The notes under the pieces were generated by a model. It made no database searches. It was given only the letters and a program-made list of their open reading frames with translations, and was not told the origin of the DNA. 64,000 nucleotides of DNA, from positions 25,166,355 through 25,230,354 of the forward strand of contig CM059571.1 of assembly GCA_030386875.1 (NCBI GenBank). The letters are read 5' to 3'. This document shows, piece by piece, positions 32,501-44,010 of the stretch; position 1 is the first letter of the stretch; each line of letters starts with the position of its first letter. Origin of the DNA: Morinoia aosen. Its lineage: Eukaryota; Arthropoda; Malacostraca; Amphipoda; Talitridae. Made by a program: the position numbers and the translations under genes.

Positions 32501-35500
32501 TTTAATAAGTTAACAATTAAATAGCAGACGGCTTAATTAAATGATGGAAGGATCAACGGGTTAGCCGAAGGTTTAGTTAATTGACAAACGATTCATATAA
32601 TTAGAAGGTGGTTTAGTTGAAGGGTGAAAAGTTTAATTGATAGACAAATATTTTATTAAATTAGAAAAGGTTTGTCTAATTAGGAGAAAACGTTAAACTT
32701 TTGTAAGCTTAATTACGTAACAAAGCTATATTGGAATTTTCCGTTAAGACTGATGAGGCCAATGATAAAAAAACAGGTCTTAACTCAGAGTAATTAATTA
32801 TTCCTAAATTGAACTTAAAGAATGTGAGTGATGGTTCGGCTGTTGCCAATAATTTAACAGCGCTACAGTGGCAGCATCATCTGCCGCCATCACCATGCCA
32901 GATGAGATCGATACCGCCATTGGACGCGATGGAAGTGCATAGTGACTCGTCGTTATAGCTTACTTCTTGGTAGGTAGGGATGATACTTAACTTCTCACGG
33001 ATATTGTAACTACTAATAGAAAATAGATATGGGTGATAAAAATGATTTAGCATATATTCAGCAGCACAAAAGTAGTTGATGAAAGTTTTATTGTTACGAG
33101 GCAACATCTTTAACTCACGGGCAGAAACAAAGAAATACCTGTAGTCGATAGTATCGAGTGCTGCTCTACGGCTCCTTTTGATGGCGGTTTGGAGAATCTA
33201 GAGTTTTACGTCATTTTCAAGGTAGTGTGATGGAGTTTCCGGCATTGGTGTGCTGGAAAGGGGCTGCATTAAAGTGATTTTGAGTATCAGAGTACAATGT
33301 GCATTGCAACTACTGTGCCACTACGAGTAACTTGTTTGGCCGTGTCGAGGGTTTTACTACGATTACTGCGGTTAAACTTCGCTCTTTAGCTCTTCTTTTT
33401 CCCATGATGTGCTGCGTTAGGATGTGCAATTACCTCTCTTTTTGATATGATGTACACAAGCCTCGATAATATCAACTGATAACACTTTTCAATCCAAAAT
33501 CGATATTTGCGGTGGTATCTTGGAACCAACTTTTAGTTAAGCTTGGCTCTCTTGAGGACGGCCAAACTGCGGGGTTACGTATAAGCTGTAGAGTTACAGT
33601 CTGCGCATGCGCGCGCCCTTTCAAAAGTTGTGAGCCTCACATAGCTCTTTCGCGTGGACAGCTGCTGCGGCGCACGTTCTGGTGAGCCGAGTTTACTGCC
33701 CGCCGCGCCTTTGAACGCTACTGCACCTGAAAAGCTGCGAATTTCGCTATGGTCCTACCCACTCTCCTTTCTTCCAACTCCTCCGCCGGCCAACTTATGG
33801 CTCACTCGCGCATTCTCTGAAAGGGATTTAGTGTGGGTTGCCTGTGAAGGAGACTGATGAGGGGTTCCAAATAAAGTGTGCTTGAGTTGCCAGGCTGCCT
33901 GGTGGGCACACCAACCCTTATCAAGTTTTTCGAGAAATTTTCAAACCAGCGCTCGACCAGTGAAATATTTGTGGCATCATTTTGTTCGCTTGTCTTAAAG
34001 ATATCTTGTTGTGCGTCAAAATCTACTTAAATATTGATGATATTTAGGTTCTTTCGCTGTTTGCTTTTGTTTTGCTATTGCTTAATAACTGTTTAATTAT
34101 TTTCCAAAGTATGTGGGTTTTATATCTGTGTGAACTGAGTTTTCGAACAATATTGCTATGATTACAGCAGTTTATGTGCTAGGACAAAGTATTTTTGGAC
34201 TACCTATTCATTTCACAGTATGAAAAACATAATTTTGTTTGCGTATGAAGTACTGAAGAATTTAAAAACACTTTCAATGGTAATTTTTGCCCAAATATTT
34301 TTCTTGTAATCTAGGCGGAGAGTTTGTTCTTTTTCATTGTTCATCCTTTGTAAAGGCTTTTTCAGTTATGCTTCACTTTGCACTGAACATTCCATTTTGA
34401 TCAAAGCTGTTTAAGAACGGCTGCAATAACATTAAAAGCCTTCGTTAGAAAGCTAAGATGACGAATGGTTTTTTGTTACGCGTCTCTCCGTCAAAACTAA
34501 GATAAATTGACCTTCTTTAATAAAGCTCCTCGAACGCAGAGAATTTTTTGATGTTGAAGATCTCCAAGTTTCTTTCATTTGCTTGACAGATGAAGTAGTT
34601 GACTTGCAGGTAATCTACCCTCGTATCCTCTCGCATTAAATCCTTTGAAGAATTTACTGGAACTTTAAATGGAAATTTCTAGTTTTAATCCCTTAAAAGA
34701 GTTCTTTCTTTAGAAGTTTCCTAGGTACTCGGCTTCTTCATATCAGTCTTCGAGGCCTCGCTCCGTGCCGGGTTTTCTTGGCAAACAAATCCGTTTGAGT
34801 GCGCACTACTCTTTGATATTTGTGGGTGCGAGCAACCAAATTATACTTCAAATATGTGTTTTGGCCTCTCGCTTATGGAAATCTGCAATCAATCGAGATA
34901 TATCGCTTATTAGAACTTCCAATTCGCAGAAATATTTCTTTTCCAGTTTATTGAACTATTTCTTTCATTTCGTGGTGATATACTACCCTTGATAAATCCT
35001 GCGATAAACGGTGATGTTACTTTTATTAAAATTTCCGATCCACGGCGCTGTGTCTCATGTGCATACATCTAAATGGCGGGTGTCTCTGCCGTATGAAAAC
35101 CAATAAATTGAACATCTATTGTAGGCATTTAAATTTCAGTTCACTGCAATATTTTATTGGCAGAAGCCTTCAATTTGCAGCGATTGCTTTCCTATGGAAA
35201 CCTTTTCACAGCACATTTTTTTTGAACGGAAAACATTTGAGTGACATGGAAGGGTTTAAAGGTTTCTAGTTAAGCAATCTAATTTAGAAAATATCATTTT
35301 CTTAGTATGTATGAAATATGAACGGCAATTTATTTCGCGACCTAATTTTTCTACTTCAGCTTTCCCCGTATGGAAACTTTCTTGGGGCGTGCTCTTGTTT
35401 TCATACGGGTGATAATTTTCTCCTTCTTTTGCTTTTCTGATTCTCGTTATGCTATTGAATAAAAATGGACAATATCACTCTCGTTTTAAAGTAAGTTTGG

Positions 35501-35826
35501 CAGCCAACAAACAAAGTTGCATCACTCTTTGCATTTTGCAGACATGAATTGACAATATTTTTCTACATGCGCGGCATCCTCATCTGATTGAATCATAGTA
35601 TCAATTTCCATAATGCTATTCTCGGATGTTTGTCGACGTATGTTGCTGCTGGCGTTCGAATTTTGCCTCTCGTATCTCCTCGAGAGTAGCTTCAAGTGTC
35701 GGCTCGGCCGTCGCTAGGGCCAAATTCTAGAGTTTATGAACTGATATGGCAGATCGATTGCCGTCCAGCGCTCCGGGGACGTCCGAATGACTCGCAGATT
35801 GTGCGAGGGGAACTCAGATACACTCT
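29592..35826. other. 6.2-kb stretch without recognisable genes
   Basis: Largely unique DNA. The 86-codon frame at 29785-30045 has a Gln/Leu-rich composition (QVLLGQQQVDLDALTLQDLL) that is more protein-like than its neighbours, but I cannot assign it. A CA-rich run lies at about 31978-32009. Between about 32390 and 32710 a loose theme (TTTAGTTAATTGACAAAC, TTTAATTGATAGACAAAT and similar) recurs, suggesting a very decayed tandem repeat. A GC-rich patch at about 33600-33720 is listed separately. Confidence 0.4.
33602..33613. promoter_or_regulatory. NRF-1/Ewg-like palindromic motif
   Basis: TGCGCATGCGCG matches the palindromic NRF-1 (insect Ewg) recognition core GCGCATGCGC. It sits at the start of a locally GC-rich, CpG-containing patch (about 33600-33730). 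Such motifs are common in CpG-type promoters. No recognisable coding start follows, so promoter activity is only a suggestion. Confidence 0.3.
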
Positions 35827-35955
35827 CCGTGTTGCATGCGCCGTGTTGCACGCGCCGTGCTGCACGTATCGTGTTGCATGCGCCGTGCTGCACGCGCCGT
35901 GTTGCGTGCTCCGTGTTGTTGCGCCGTGCGCCTTGCCGTGCGCTACGCCGTGCGT
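35827..35955. repeat. GC-rich minisatellite, 14-bp unit, ~9 copies
   Basis: Tandem units of CGTGTTGCATGCGC and close variants (CGTGCTGCACGCGC, CGTGCTGCACGTAT), becoming 12-13 bp at the right end (CGTGCGCCTTGC, CGTGCGCTACGC). Several frames across it are open on both strands (for example 35696-36316 and 35714-36067), which is expected from the repeat and its high GC, and is not evidence of coding. Confidence 0.85.
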
Positions 35956-38350
35956 CATGGCACAGGGCCTCACCTCCTCCCCCGTGTCGGAGCAGCCCAC
36001 CACCCACGGCAGCGCGGCGGCTGGAGAAACCCTCCGCCCTCCGAGGCAAATTATAATGTTCAAACATTCCCAGTCACTGCAATCTTCCCATAAATTCTTC
36101 GGAAGAACTCACTCGGAAAGCGGCCGCGCGACTCTCCCTCTCCTCATTTTTCTCCTCATTGAATCCCCTCGCATCGAATTATTGTCCTTATCTCTCTTCT
36201 TGTTTGCCCTCAAGCGTTGCCCTCTGCAGGGCTCGAGACGCAAATATTCGATCTTCTGCTATCCTAATGACGTCAGTTACTTTAGCACATTGTGCATGTG
36301 CGCTACCTATACATGAAAATATGATTTGCGTTCATTTCTTTGGTTGGAATAGTTAGGCTTTGGCTACCTCTCTCAAGGAAAAAATATCTCATCTTATTAG
36401 TGCTACTTCAAAGTTTTTAGTCCATAATATTAACGCACTATATGAGTAAAAATACTGTTTACCTTATTCTGGATATTGCCGAAAAAGCAATCGGTCAGTC
36501 GTATGCCTCTGCTCCAGTTTGCGCGATGTTTGTGAGCGCCAACTTATTATTTTCAAGCAGTGTCATTCGTGTTCTACGAAATTAATGCTATCATGGAGAA
36601 CTATTTTTTTGTTTTCTGTAATGTAATCCTGCAAATTGCTTCCACGATTGCAATTGAAACTTGTTTAAGCACAAGTAATCTGAGCCGTTGGTGCTCTTCA
36701 ATTGGTAAGCGAAGTATATAGGACATGTCCTAAGCTTGTCGCTCTCCTTCTCATAATGAGTTAGGTCAGACAATGGCCTCAAGGTTGTTGTCGCGGTGTT
36801 TCATCGACTGTAGGTGGAGCACTTTAGTTCTTTTGAATTTCATTTCTTGCTCTTTACTGCAGTGATGAGCATAGATCTAGATAGTTCATTTCTGCCTCCG
36901 ATTCGCTTGTTTCCCTCCTCTTGCACCCACGCTTTGTAATCAAGAGAGTAACATCGAGGCCATAGCCAAAGCGAGGATACTTAGAGTATTTCTTCCCCCG
37001 CTGGTATTTTGTTTTCTGCTGCCTCGCGCTATTTGCATCCTTCATTGACATTTCTCGAGCTCCATTCATCCATTATTCTTCGCATGCTCTAAGCTCACTT
37101 TTTATACATGTTTGACTATCTTTTTCTAGACCCGGCACTGATAAACGCATTTTTCAAGTTCTGTGAAAATTCACATTTTTCAATATTTTCACTCCTTAGG
37201 ACAATCTGTCTTAACATGAAATTGTGGTCTTCGTTGTACTACAATTCTCTCACTGAACCATGTCACTTCTGCATTTTAACGTGTAGAACGATTCCAAGGT
37301 ACGCATTACACCTCCCAATTTTATCGTGCTGCTACCTTCAATTTCCAAGTTTCAGCACGTGTCAAACGGCGAGTCCTTGTCGATAATTTCAAGATGACGA
37401 AAAAAGAACACAATTTGTTCCAGTACGTGCAGTGTTTCACAATACAACGAAAGGTTTTCGGACACAAAAGTGTTTGAACTATCATAAATTCAGCCAGATA
37501 TTTTCGGTGAAAATATTCATTCCGTTTCTTATCTCGTGAATTTCGGTCACTTTATTTTTATGCTGTAGTTTGTGTAACGATGTGCTAGAAAACAGTGCCT
37601 ACTCTTCGTTAGGGGCAGGTTTCATTTGGATGGGAAATAATCTATCCTTCAGTTTTTTCTAATGATGTGTATACCTCATTAAGAACTGGCATTTTCCATA
37701 GAATTTATCGTTAAAAAAGGAATGCTGCTCATTAGAAGCCCTGTCAAATGGGACTGTTTGCTGTGTGATTCTTAAACCACACCCCCTCCCTCGAGAGTAA
37801 ACGTTGCGCCCAACCATGCCGCCAGCGCAGCCTGGATTAGAGAGTCACACGAAAGAGTAATTAGTGCATTTTCGTAGGAGTACGAAACTATTTTCTTTGA
37901 ATAAACTTGACCCTTAAAGAGAACTCAAAATTTATGTTCTCACTCGAAATGTAAACAACCCTCACGATGTTTTCCGATATTTTTAGTACTTAGTCTTAAC
38001 GAAGAGTTCTGCCGCGTTCATGTAAAATTATTTCTTTCCGTTGCTTTATATATTTTTTTTCAGGTTTATTTTGATGAGCGAGCTTTGCCGTCCGCGGGAA
38101 ACTGCCAGTCCTGTGGGCCCCCAAAAAAGATTAGCTCTCTTATTTACCTGTATTAATTGCGCTTTCTAATTTTTTTCTGCAATCGTGCTCGTATATTGAA
38201 AGAAACAAAGACTCGGTTGTTTACGAGAGGCTTACAATCATTGCGCTAATAATCGGGGTTAATGAAAGAATAAAATATTTGTGTCCGGAGATTTATTTTG
38301 TAGGCATTTGGCGGCGCTGTAAGATATTTAGTGGTGTGCAATGAATCGGA
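35956..38350. other. Unique DNA, no gene recognised
   Basis: The first 200 bp are GC-rich. The rest is AT-rich with short anonymous frames (for example 37108-37386, 92 codons). Confidence 0.4.
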
Positions 38351-38725
38351 CTCTGAGGAGGACAAAACTATTGTATCCATGGGAATTAGCACTTTCAGGG
38401 GAAAAAGTGAGGTCCAGAGCTGTACGTTAGGTAGGCCTGCCTTTCTTTTGTTGACATAGAATACGTTTTATGTTTCGTTATGGATCATTTCTTTGGTTCA
38501 ATGCTGTCATTTTTTAGCATTTATTACTTTCTTCTTCAATTTTTATTATGCTTCATGAACTTCTTTCGTGACTTGCTTTTTCCATGAGCTGGTGTGGGGA
38601 CACATCTTGTGCTCAAATTCCTTTTTTTAACTCCTTATTTACTGATCCCTTCTCTTCGCAATCTTGAGATCGCCTTTGTTGTGGCTGGCTGGCTCGAACT
38701 AACTTGTATACTAGTATGATAATAA
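38351..38725 (+). repeat. Family A SINE-like repeat, copy 12 (long form)
   Basis: Full length but diverged: CTCTGAGGAGGACAAAAC head, TATTGTATCCATGGGAATTA, GTGAGGTCCAGAGCTG, TTAGGTAGGCCTGCC, TTTTTTAGCATTTATTAC, the long-form hairpin GGTGTGGGGACACATC, GCCTTTGTTGTGGCTGG and CGAACTAACTTG. No target-site duplication was found. Confidence 0.8.
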
Positions 38726-38909
38726 TAAAATGTAGGACTCACGCCATGAGGACGTTTGTTCAATGCGGAGGAGTAAACATTTGCTGATCTCTGCAGGGCT
38801 AAAAGGGTTAAGCACTTGTGATTTAGCGTAGGAATGCAGCAATTACCATGAAATTCCTTTGGTTTCTCTAAAGGATTTTGATCTGGTCGGTCAACATAGT
38901 AGTTTTTGT

Positions 38910-38983
38910 TACACCATCCAAGTTTGCATCGCAAACCATCCAAGTTTGTATCACATCCAATTTGGATGTTTGTAACACATCCA
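38910..38983. repeat. Short tandem repeat on CATCCAAGTTTG
   Basis: About four imperfect copies of an ACCATCCAAGTTTGTATC-like segment, with one copy in inverted form (AATTTGGATGTTTG), just upstream of a truncated family A copy. Confidence 0.5.
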
Positions 38984-39510
38984 AGTTGTTTAGTTATGGA
39001 CTAACTTTTCTAGGTTCACTGCTGTCCTTTTTTGCAGCTCATATTATCTCCTTCCCCCACTTTTGCCTGGTTTCATGAACTTTCAAGTTTTGCTGTTTTT
39101 TATGTAGAGGATATGGGGACACGCCTTATGCGTAGATTTCTCGATCCCTTAACACGTTCACTGCGAATCTGCTATTGTAATCAGTTGGTTTAGTTAAGTT
39201 GTAAATAACAGAATAGGGAAATCGATCTTCCAGCATGAATAAATTTTAATTCTTCCTAATGAATATGAAGAATACAATTGTATGATAACATTTCCCCTCG
39301 TATGATAACAATTTTTTTGCAAAAACATCGCGAAACAAATAAATTGTCGTGGATTTAAACCGGCACTTTTAAATGGGCAATATACCTGTTGGTACACATG
39401 TGGCCCAATACGCAGTGAACGTGTTAATTCAAAATTGTATGGTACTTTCTTCTTTCCTCTCTGCGGAACACCTTGTTGAGGTTACGTCGAGGTTACTAAT
39501 AATTAAATCT
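38984..39510 (+). repeat. Family A SINE-like repeat, copy 13 (5' truncated, split by a MITE)
   Basis: Two parts of one copy. The left part, 38984-39148, runs from TTGTTTAGTTATGGACTAAC through TTTCTAGGTTCACTGC, TTTTTTGCAGC, ATGGGGACACGCC and GCGTAGATTTC to CGATCCC. The right part, 39428-39510, resumes with TTCAAAATTGTATGGTACTT, TTCCTCTCTGCGGAACACC and GAGGTTACG. Removing the intervening 271-bp MITE plus one TTAA restores the family order, including the CCCTTAACTCC-type junction seen in other copies. Confidence 0.85.
39153..39423. mobile_element. 271-bp MITE with TTAA target duplication
   Basis: Inverted terminal repeats CACGTTCACTGCG (39153-39165) and CGCAGTGAACGTG (39411-39423) are perfect over 13 bp. 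TTAA directly flanks both ends (39149-39152, 39424-39427). There is no coding capacity. TTAA duplications point to a piggyBac-like source. It is inserted in family A copy 13, so it is younger than that copy. Confidence 0.9.
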
Positions 39511-39549
39511 CCGTTCATGGTGACAAATTAATGGGAATATTTTATTCCA

Positions 39550-40830
39550 TCAGGTCATACCATAAGTCCTGTTTGTTTTTATGTTGTAAAAAGTTTGAAC
39601 TTGTATTAAAGAGGAAGGTATAAAGTTGTGATCTATTTTGCAAGACAATCACTATTGTGGTCTTTCATACACATTGCTGTGAAATTCATTTAGAGACTTA
39701 GCCATTCTTATCTTCAACTCTTGAATGAACATGGAACCTCCAACAGAACACATAAGACACACAATGCTGTTTCAGTTTCACAAAGGATGTAATGCGTCAA
39801 CAGCCGCCAAAAATATTCAAGAAGTATGGTCCAGAGGCACTTAATGTACGGACATACAGAAGATGGTTCGAAAAATTTCGAAGTGGGAATTACAGCCTCG
39901 AAGATAGCCCTCGAGAAGGTCGTCCTGTTGAGTTTGCTGCAGCTTTATTGGAGGCAACCCTTGAAGGTAATCCTGCAGTAACCTTAAGGCAATTGAGCTC
40001 TAAACTTCATGTGAGTGCAATGACAATTCAACGTCACTCAAAGAAGCTGGGAAAGAAACCCAAACTTGGGAAGTGGGTTCCTTATGACCTCTCCGCTGTT
40101 AATCGTCAGCAGCGCGTGAATGTCTGTGCATCTTTGCATTCTTGCCAACTGCGAGAATTTTTTCTGGATCAAGTTGTTACCGGAGATGAAAAGTGAATTA
40201 TGTACAGCAATCTTAAACGTCAAATCAATGGCTAGATCGACATGTAAAACCGTAATCACAACCAAAACCAGGACTCCATCCGAAAAAAGATTTGTTGTGT
40301 TTGGTAGGATATGAGAGGAATTATTCACTACGAGCTTCTTGAAAACAACCAAAGCAATCGATGCAGAACTGTACTGTCAGCAGCTGCAAAGACTAAATAC
40401 CGCTTTAAAGAATAAGCGGCCAGCTTTGGTCAATCGAAATTGCGTCATCCTTCAGCACGACATAGCGCGTCCGCTTACAGCACGAATGATTTTGGACACA
40501 ATTGAAACGCTGAAATAGGAAACATTTATGCATCCGCCCTATTCTCCTGGTATTGCTCCTTCAGACTCCCATCTCTTTAAGAGTCTAGAAAATCATTTAA
40601 GGGGAAAAACTTTGAAAGACGAAAACAACATTGAAATGAATTGCAGGTGTTTTTCGATCCAAAAATCAAAGATTTCTATGAGTGAGGCATTAAAAAATTG
40701 GGTAGTAGGTGGTCAGAAGTTGTTACTAACGATGGGGAATATGTTGTTGAACAAATGAATGTTACTTGATATGTTTTTACTCTCTGTATCATACTAATAA
40801 AAAATGAACAGAACTTATGGTACGACTTGA
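39550..40830 (+). mobile_element. Full-length but dead mariner element
   Basis: A 1.28-kb element, the usual mariner size. Inverted terminal repeats of about 24 bp: TCAGGTCATACCATAAGTCC at the left and, in reverse complement, TCAAGTCGTACCATAAGTTC at the right. A TA follows the right end (40831-40832), while the left flank has CA in its place, probably a mutated duplication. It encloses a broken transposase gene on the + strand. It lies between two family A copies, and its right flank reads directly into family A sequence (TATCAATGGGAAT), so it may have inserted into that repeat. Confidence 0.88.
39729..40759 (+). pseudogene. mariner transposase pseudogene
   Basis: In a live element this protein cuts and pastes the transposon by a DD34D mechanism in the nucleus. 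The reading frame starts near MNMEPPTEHIRHTMLFQFHK (39729) and is broken by a frameshift near 39830. It resumes with RTYRRWFEKFRSGNYSLED and PREGRP, the two-helix-turn-helix region and linker, then KLGKWVPYDL and VTGDEK (first catalytic Asp). The following Trp codon is a stop (TGA at about 40195). Further stops and frameshifts follow. The second Asp survives in LQHDIARPLTA, and the third in HPPYSPGIAPSD, where the usual SPDLAPSD has become SPGIAPSD. The last open part, 40528-40758, gives the C terminus. With several stops and frame changes it cannot make an active enzyme, though all three catalytic Asp are still readable. Confidence 0.9.
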
Positions 40831-40832
40831 TA

Positions 40833-41185
40833 TCAATGGGAATAAGTTCTCCCACGGGGCTAACTATTGACTGAGGTTCCTGACTGAGAGTCAGGTAGGC
40901 CTTATTTTCGTAGAAATGAAAAGATTTTTGTTTCGTTAAGGGACGTTTTTTTCGTTCACCTCTTTTCCGTTTTTCACCACCTACTGTACTCTTCTTGAAC
41001 TTCTATCTCGTCTCATAACCTTCTCTCTCAACTTACCATTTCCATACGCAGAGGTTCTAGTATGGGAAACACCTTGTGCATAAATTCCGCCTTCCCTGGA
41101 GTCCATAATAAATGGTGCTTTCATCCTTCCTCTTTTTGGAATGCCTTCGATGCGGTTTAAGGGGCTTACAATTACGTACTTCTTC
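40833..41185 (+). repeat. Family A SINE-like repeat, copy 14 (lacks 5' head)
   Basis: Begins abruptly at TCAATGGGAATAAGTTCTCC, right after the mariner end. Continues with CTGAGAGTCAGGTAGGCC, TTTTTTTCGTTCACC, TTTTTCACCACCTACTG, a degraded long-form insert (GTATGGGAAACACC), GTGCATAAATTCCGCC, CATAATAAATGGTGC and GGGGCTTACAATTACG. The missing first ~25 bp coincide with the mariner junction. The mariner's left flank does not carry them, so a deletion is likely if the mariner inserted here. Confidence 0.8.
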
Positions 41186-43861
41186 TTTCTTATTATTTCT
41201 CATCCCAACAAGAATATGAGTGTAATGTGTACGGGGAATGTAAAAAAGTTTTCGCAGCGCGAGTTACATTCGACGTTCATGCACCGCCACCATGTCTAGT
41301 ATCATCTGTCTAATTGTAGAATGTCTTTCTGGTATCACTTACGGTTTATAAGTGTTCTACTGTAAAAGTTCATGGTAAGCCGCTGCAGTATGGTTGGTTG
41401 AAGTTGGGACAAATTATACGCGTTCTATGCATGTGACCAGTGTCCGAGCTCACCTCTAAGCCCGCCGTGAAGCCTTTTCTGATCACCAGCATATGGGAGA
41501 ATCAGCTTGATCTGGCACTCGATCTGCTCGGTAACAGACATCCACCTCAGGACAATATTGTGCAGACATTAGGACAATATCCATTGCTTAATTAACAGGA
41601 TCGTGCGAGAGTATCCGTATCGCATGGAAGTGCATGCGTAAAATCTTACGTTAATTAATGTTGCTAGCTTATGTCCGGCTCCTGTTGCTGAGGTTGACTG
41701 GACGATTGAGAATTCCGGTGTCAGCTGATGTCACAGCCTTTCATGTAAATGAAGCAGCGACTCCTCTCGAGTTTGGAAGGAATGTGATAAAACTTAAAGG
41801 CGAGTTTACTTTTTATCATAAAGTTTGCATTATGGTACTTGCGTGAGATGAGTCCTCTGCCTGCCTCAGCTCATCGCTGAATTATGGACCCCAATTTTTA
41901 GCCCAAAATTGATCCATTTTTATGGGACATCTTTAGTACGCTGATAAATCAGGACCTTTCTACTTTTCGCCGCCTTTCTTGGTTCTAGGACGTTTCAATT
42001 TACGATCACCGTAGCTACGGATATGGCATGCAGGTACGGTTTTGAGTCTTACGTGTTTTTCCCCAAGCCCTCTTAATCGCGTTCTTCCTCTCGCAACGTT
42101 TGAACTACTCTTAACTTTGGGATCTCTTTCGTCAAAGTTCGACCTGGTGATCGATAACTCATATTTACTTTCCTTTGAGACCAACGTCTTCAAAACGGCA
42201 GAAAAACGCTCTGCAAATTTTCTTATCCCATCAACAAACATCAGTTTGGATTAATTCAAAAAGGGCTCCTTTCGTTTACCCTCAAGTTCGCGACTGAGTA
42301 CTTTTAACGTTTGTCTTCTGATATGTCCTGTGTGACTGAGTGGCAACATAAATTACTGATGTAAACGGAAGCAGTTCAAAACTCTCTGAACTTCTTTATT
42401 CCCTAGACTTTTTGAACTCGCTAATATCTTCTTCTCGCCTGTTTTTTTTCGACTTTTTCAATCATAGGATATAATGAGCTGCTACAGCTGGATTTCAAGT
42501 TTCGAACTTAATTTTCTTATACTTCTGGCGTGCATCGTTTAGCAAACTTTTGTACAGCGCGGAAAATAGCGTGTAAGTTTTTTTCAGAGTTGTGTCTTGG
42601 TTTAGGATTTTTCCGAAATGGATTCGGCCTGACACAACTTGTCGAGGGTACGAACTAATTACCGTTCAAATTAATCTAATCTAAAGCTTAACACATTTCT
42701 TTGATATGCTGCTTACATGCGTATGCTCATAATGATTCTTGTTTCCATCTCAATGTATTTTTATGCAGTTATGTTCACCCAAGGCTTAAAGATTTAGAAA
42801 GTTATCCGCAATAAATTTTTTTCTGAAAAAATCCTAAAATATAATACATATGGTCTTATGGGTAATTATGGGTTCACCTCTTTATTACTCAAATTTTTAT
42901 TTGTCTATGGCTACCCAAATTTTTGAGTTAAATTGCAAGTTTGAGTCGTTAGTTAGGCTGACAAATGATACATGTGGTAAAGGGTAGAAAGTAGGTTTTT
43001 AGTCTTTATTTTAGTTTCCTGTCTTTTCCTTTTCCTGTCGCTCGTGCAGCGTAGGTGTAAGGTAATTTGGTGTTTGTACATTTGAGTTGGTGTGTCTGTA
43101 TTTTTTTCTGCAAAAGTCTAAATAGCAATTATAGCAAAATGCTCTCACTGATCACTTTCCCAACAACCACTAATATTCGTCCTCGTACTTAAAAACAAAC
43201 TCAATTCAGTTGCATTAGTTCAAATTTATAGACATTCTCAGAGATGTCTTCAGTTTAAAGGTAGTTGCAGTTAACACGAGGATGCGGCATCCATACATGT
43301 GTCACAACGTATGTTTAGGGCTCTATAATGTTTGCCTAGTCTTGTCTCTCCACGCTCCCCTGAGAGTCTCAGCTCAAGTGTGGCTTCATCACAGCGCCAG
43401 CTTCGGAAACGCAACTGCCTCAATATTTCTCTCTTAATTTTTCGTATTGAAATTCGATTAATGATCTTATTGGTTATTGAAATGTCGAGGGAAGGCCATT
43501 TCTGCGTCAGATATATTCGTCGACTAGAAATAAGAAATAGGGTTCTGAGTTCCGTTTAAATTGTACATTATTAAAAATTTGTTGTTTTTCTGGATCTGAG
43601 ATTAGGCTTCTTTTAGAGGAGTGCGCAATTTAAATGATGTTTGAATTCATTTTTAAAACCTAGTTGAAAATTTCGAGTTGCGCTCGTGAGTTGGTAGTCC
43701 ACTCTAGTCGATGTTGGATGCTATAAGTTAAAAAATTGGAGATCTGAAATGCTGAATAATGGCTGTCCGTGTTCATTTGATTCGGTCTCATCCACGGTCC
43801 ATTTTTAAGCAGTACAATAATTTGCAAATCAAAGAATTAATTAAATGCTATCGAACTCAAG
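41186..43861. other. 2.7-kb stretch without recognisable genes
   Basis: Unique DNA. Overlapping frames on both strands at 41960-42254 (93 and 70 codons) have no recognisable motif. No repeats were found. Confidence 0.4.
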
Positions 43862-44010
43862 GTGAGGTAGACTTTCATTTGCTGATTTAGAATAGCTTTT
43901 TGTTGGGTGGCGTACCATTTTTTTATTTGCTGTCATCTTTTTTCGGCATTTATTACTTTCTTTTTCAATTTCATCATGTTGCAAAAATTCCTTTAAGGTT
44001 ACTTATCATT
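43862..44010 (+). repeat. Diverged family A fragment (copy 15)
   Basis: Partial match: GAGGTAGACTTTC, AGAATAGCTTTTTGTTGGG, TTTTTTCGGCATTTATTAC and TTTCTTTTTCAATTTCATCATG correspond to the first half of the unit. Both ends are missing. Confidence 0.45.

Noticed and set aside
32390-32710. Tandem repeat
   Set aside because: A recurring TTTAGTTAATTGACAAAC-like theme is visible, but spacing and sequence are too irregular to define a unit.
35696-36316. 206-codon frame as a Cys-rich protein
   Set aside because: The Cys-rich part is the 14-bp GC-rich repeat; both strands are open there.
39153-40830. The MITE and the mariner as one element
   Set aside because: They have different ends and different target duplications (TTAA against TA), and family A sequence lies between them.
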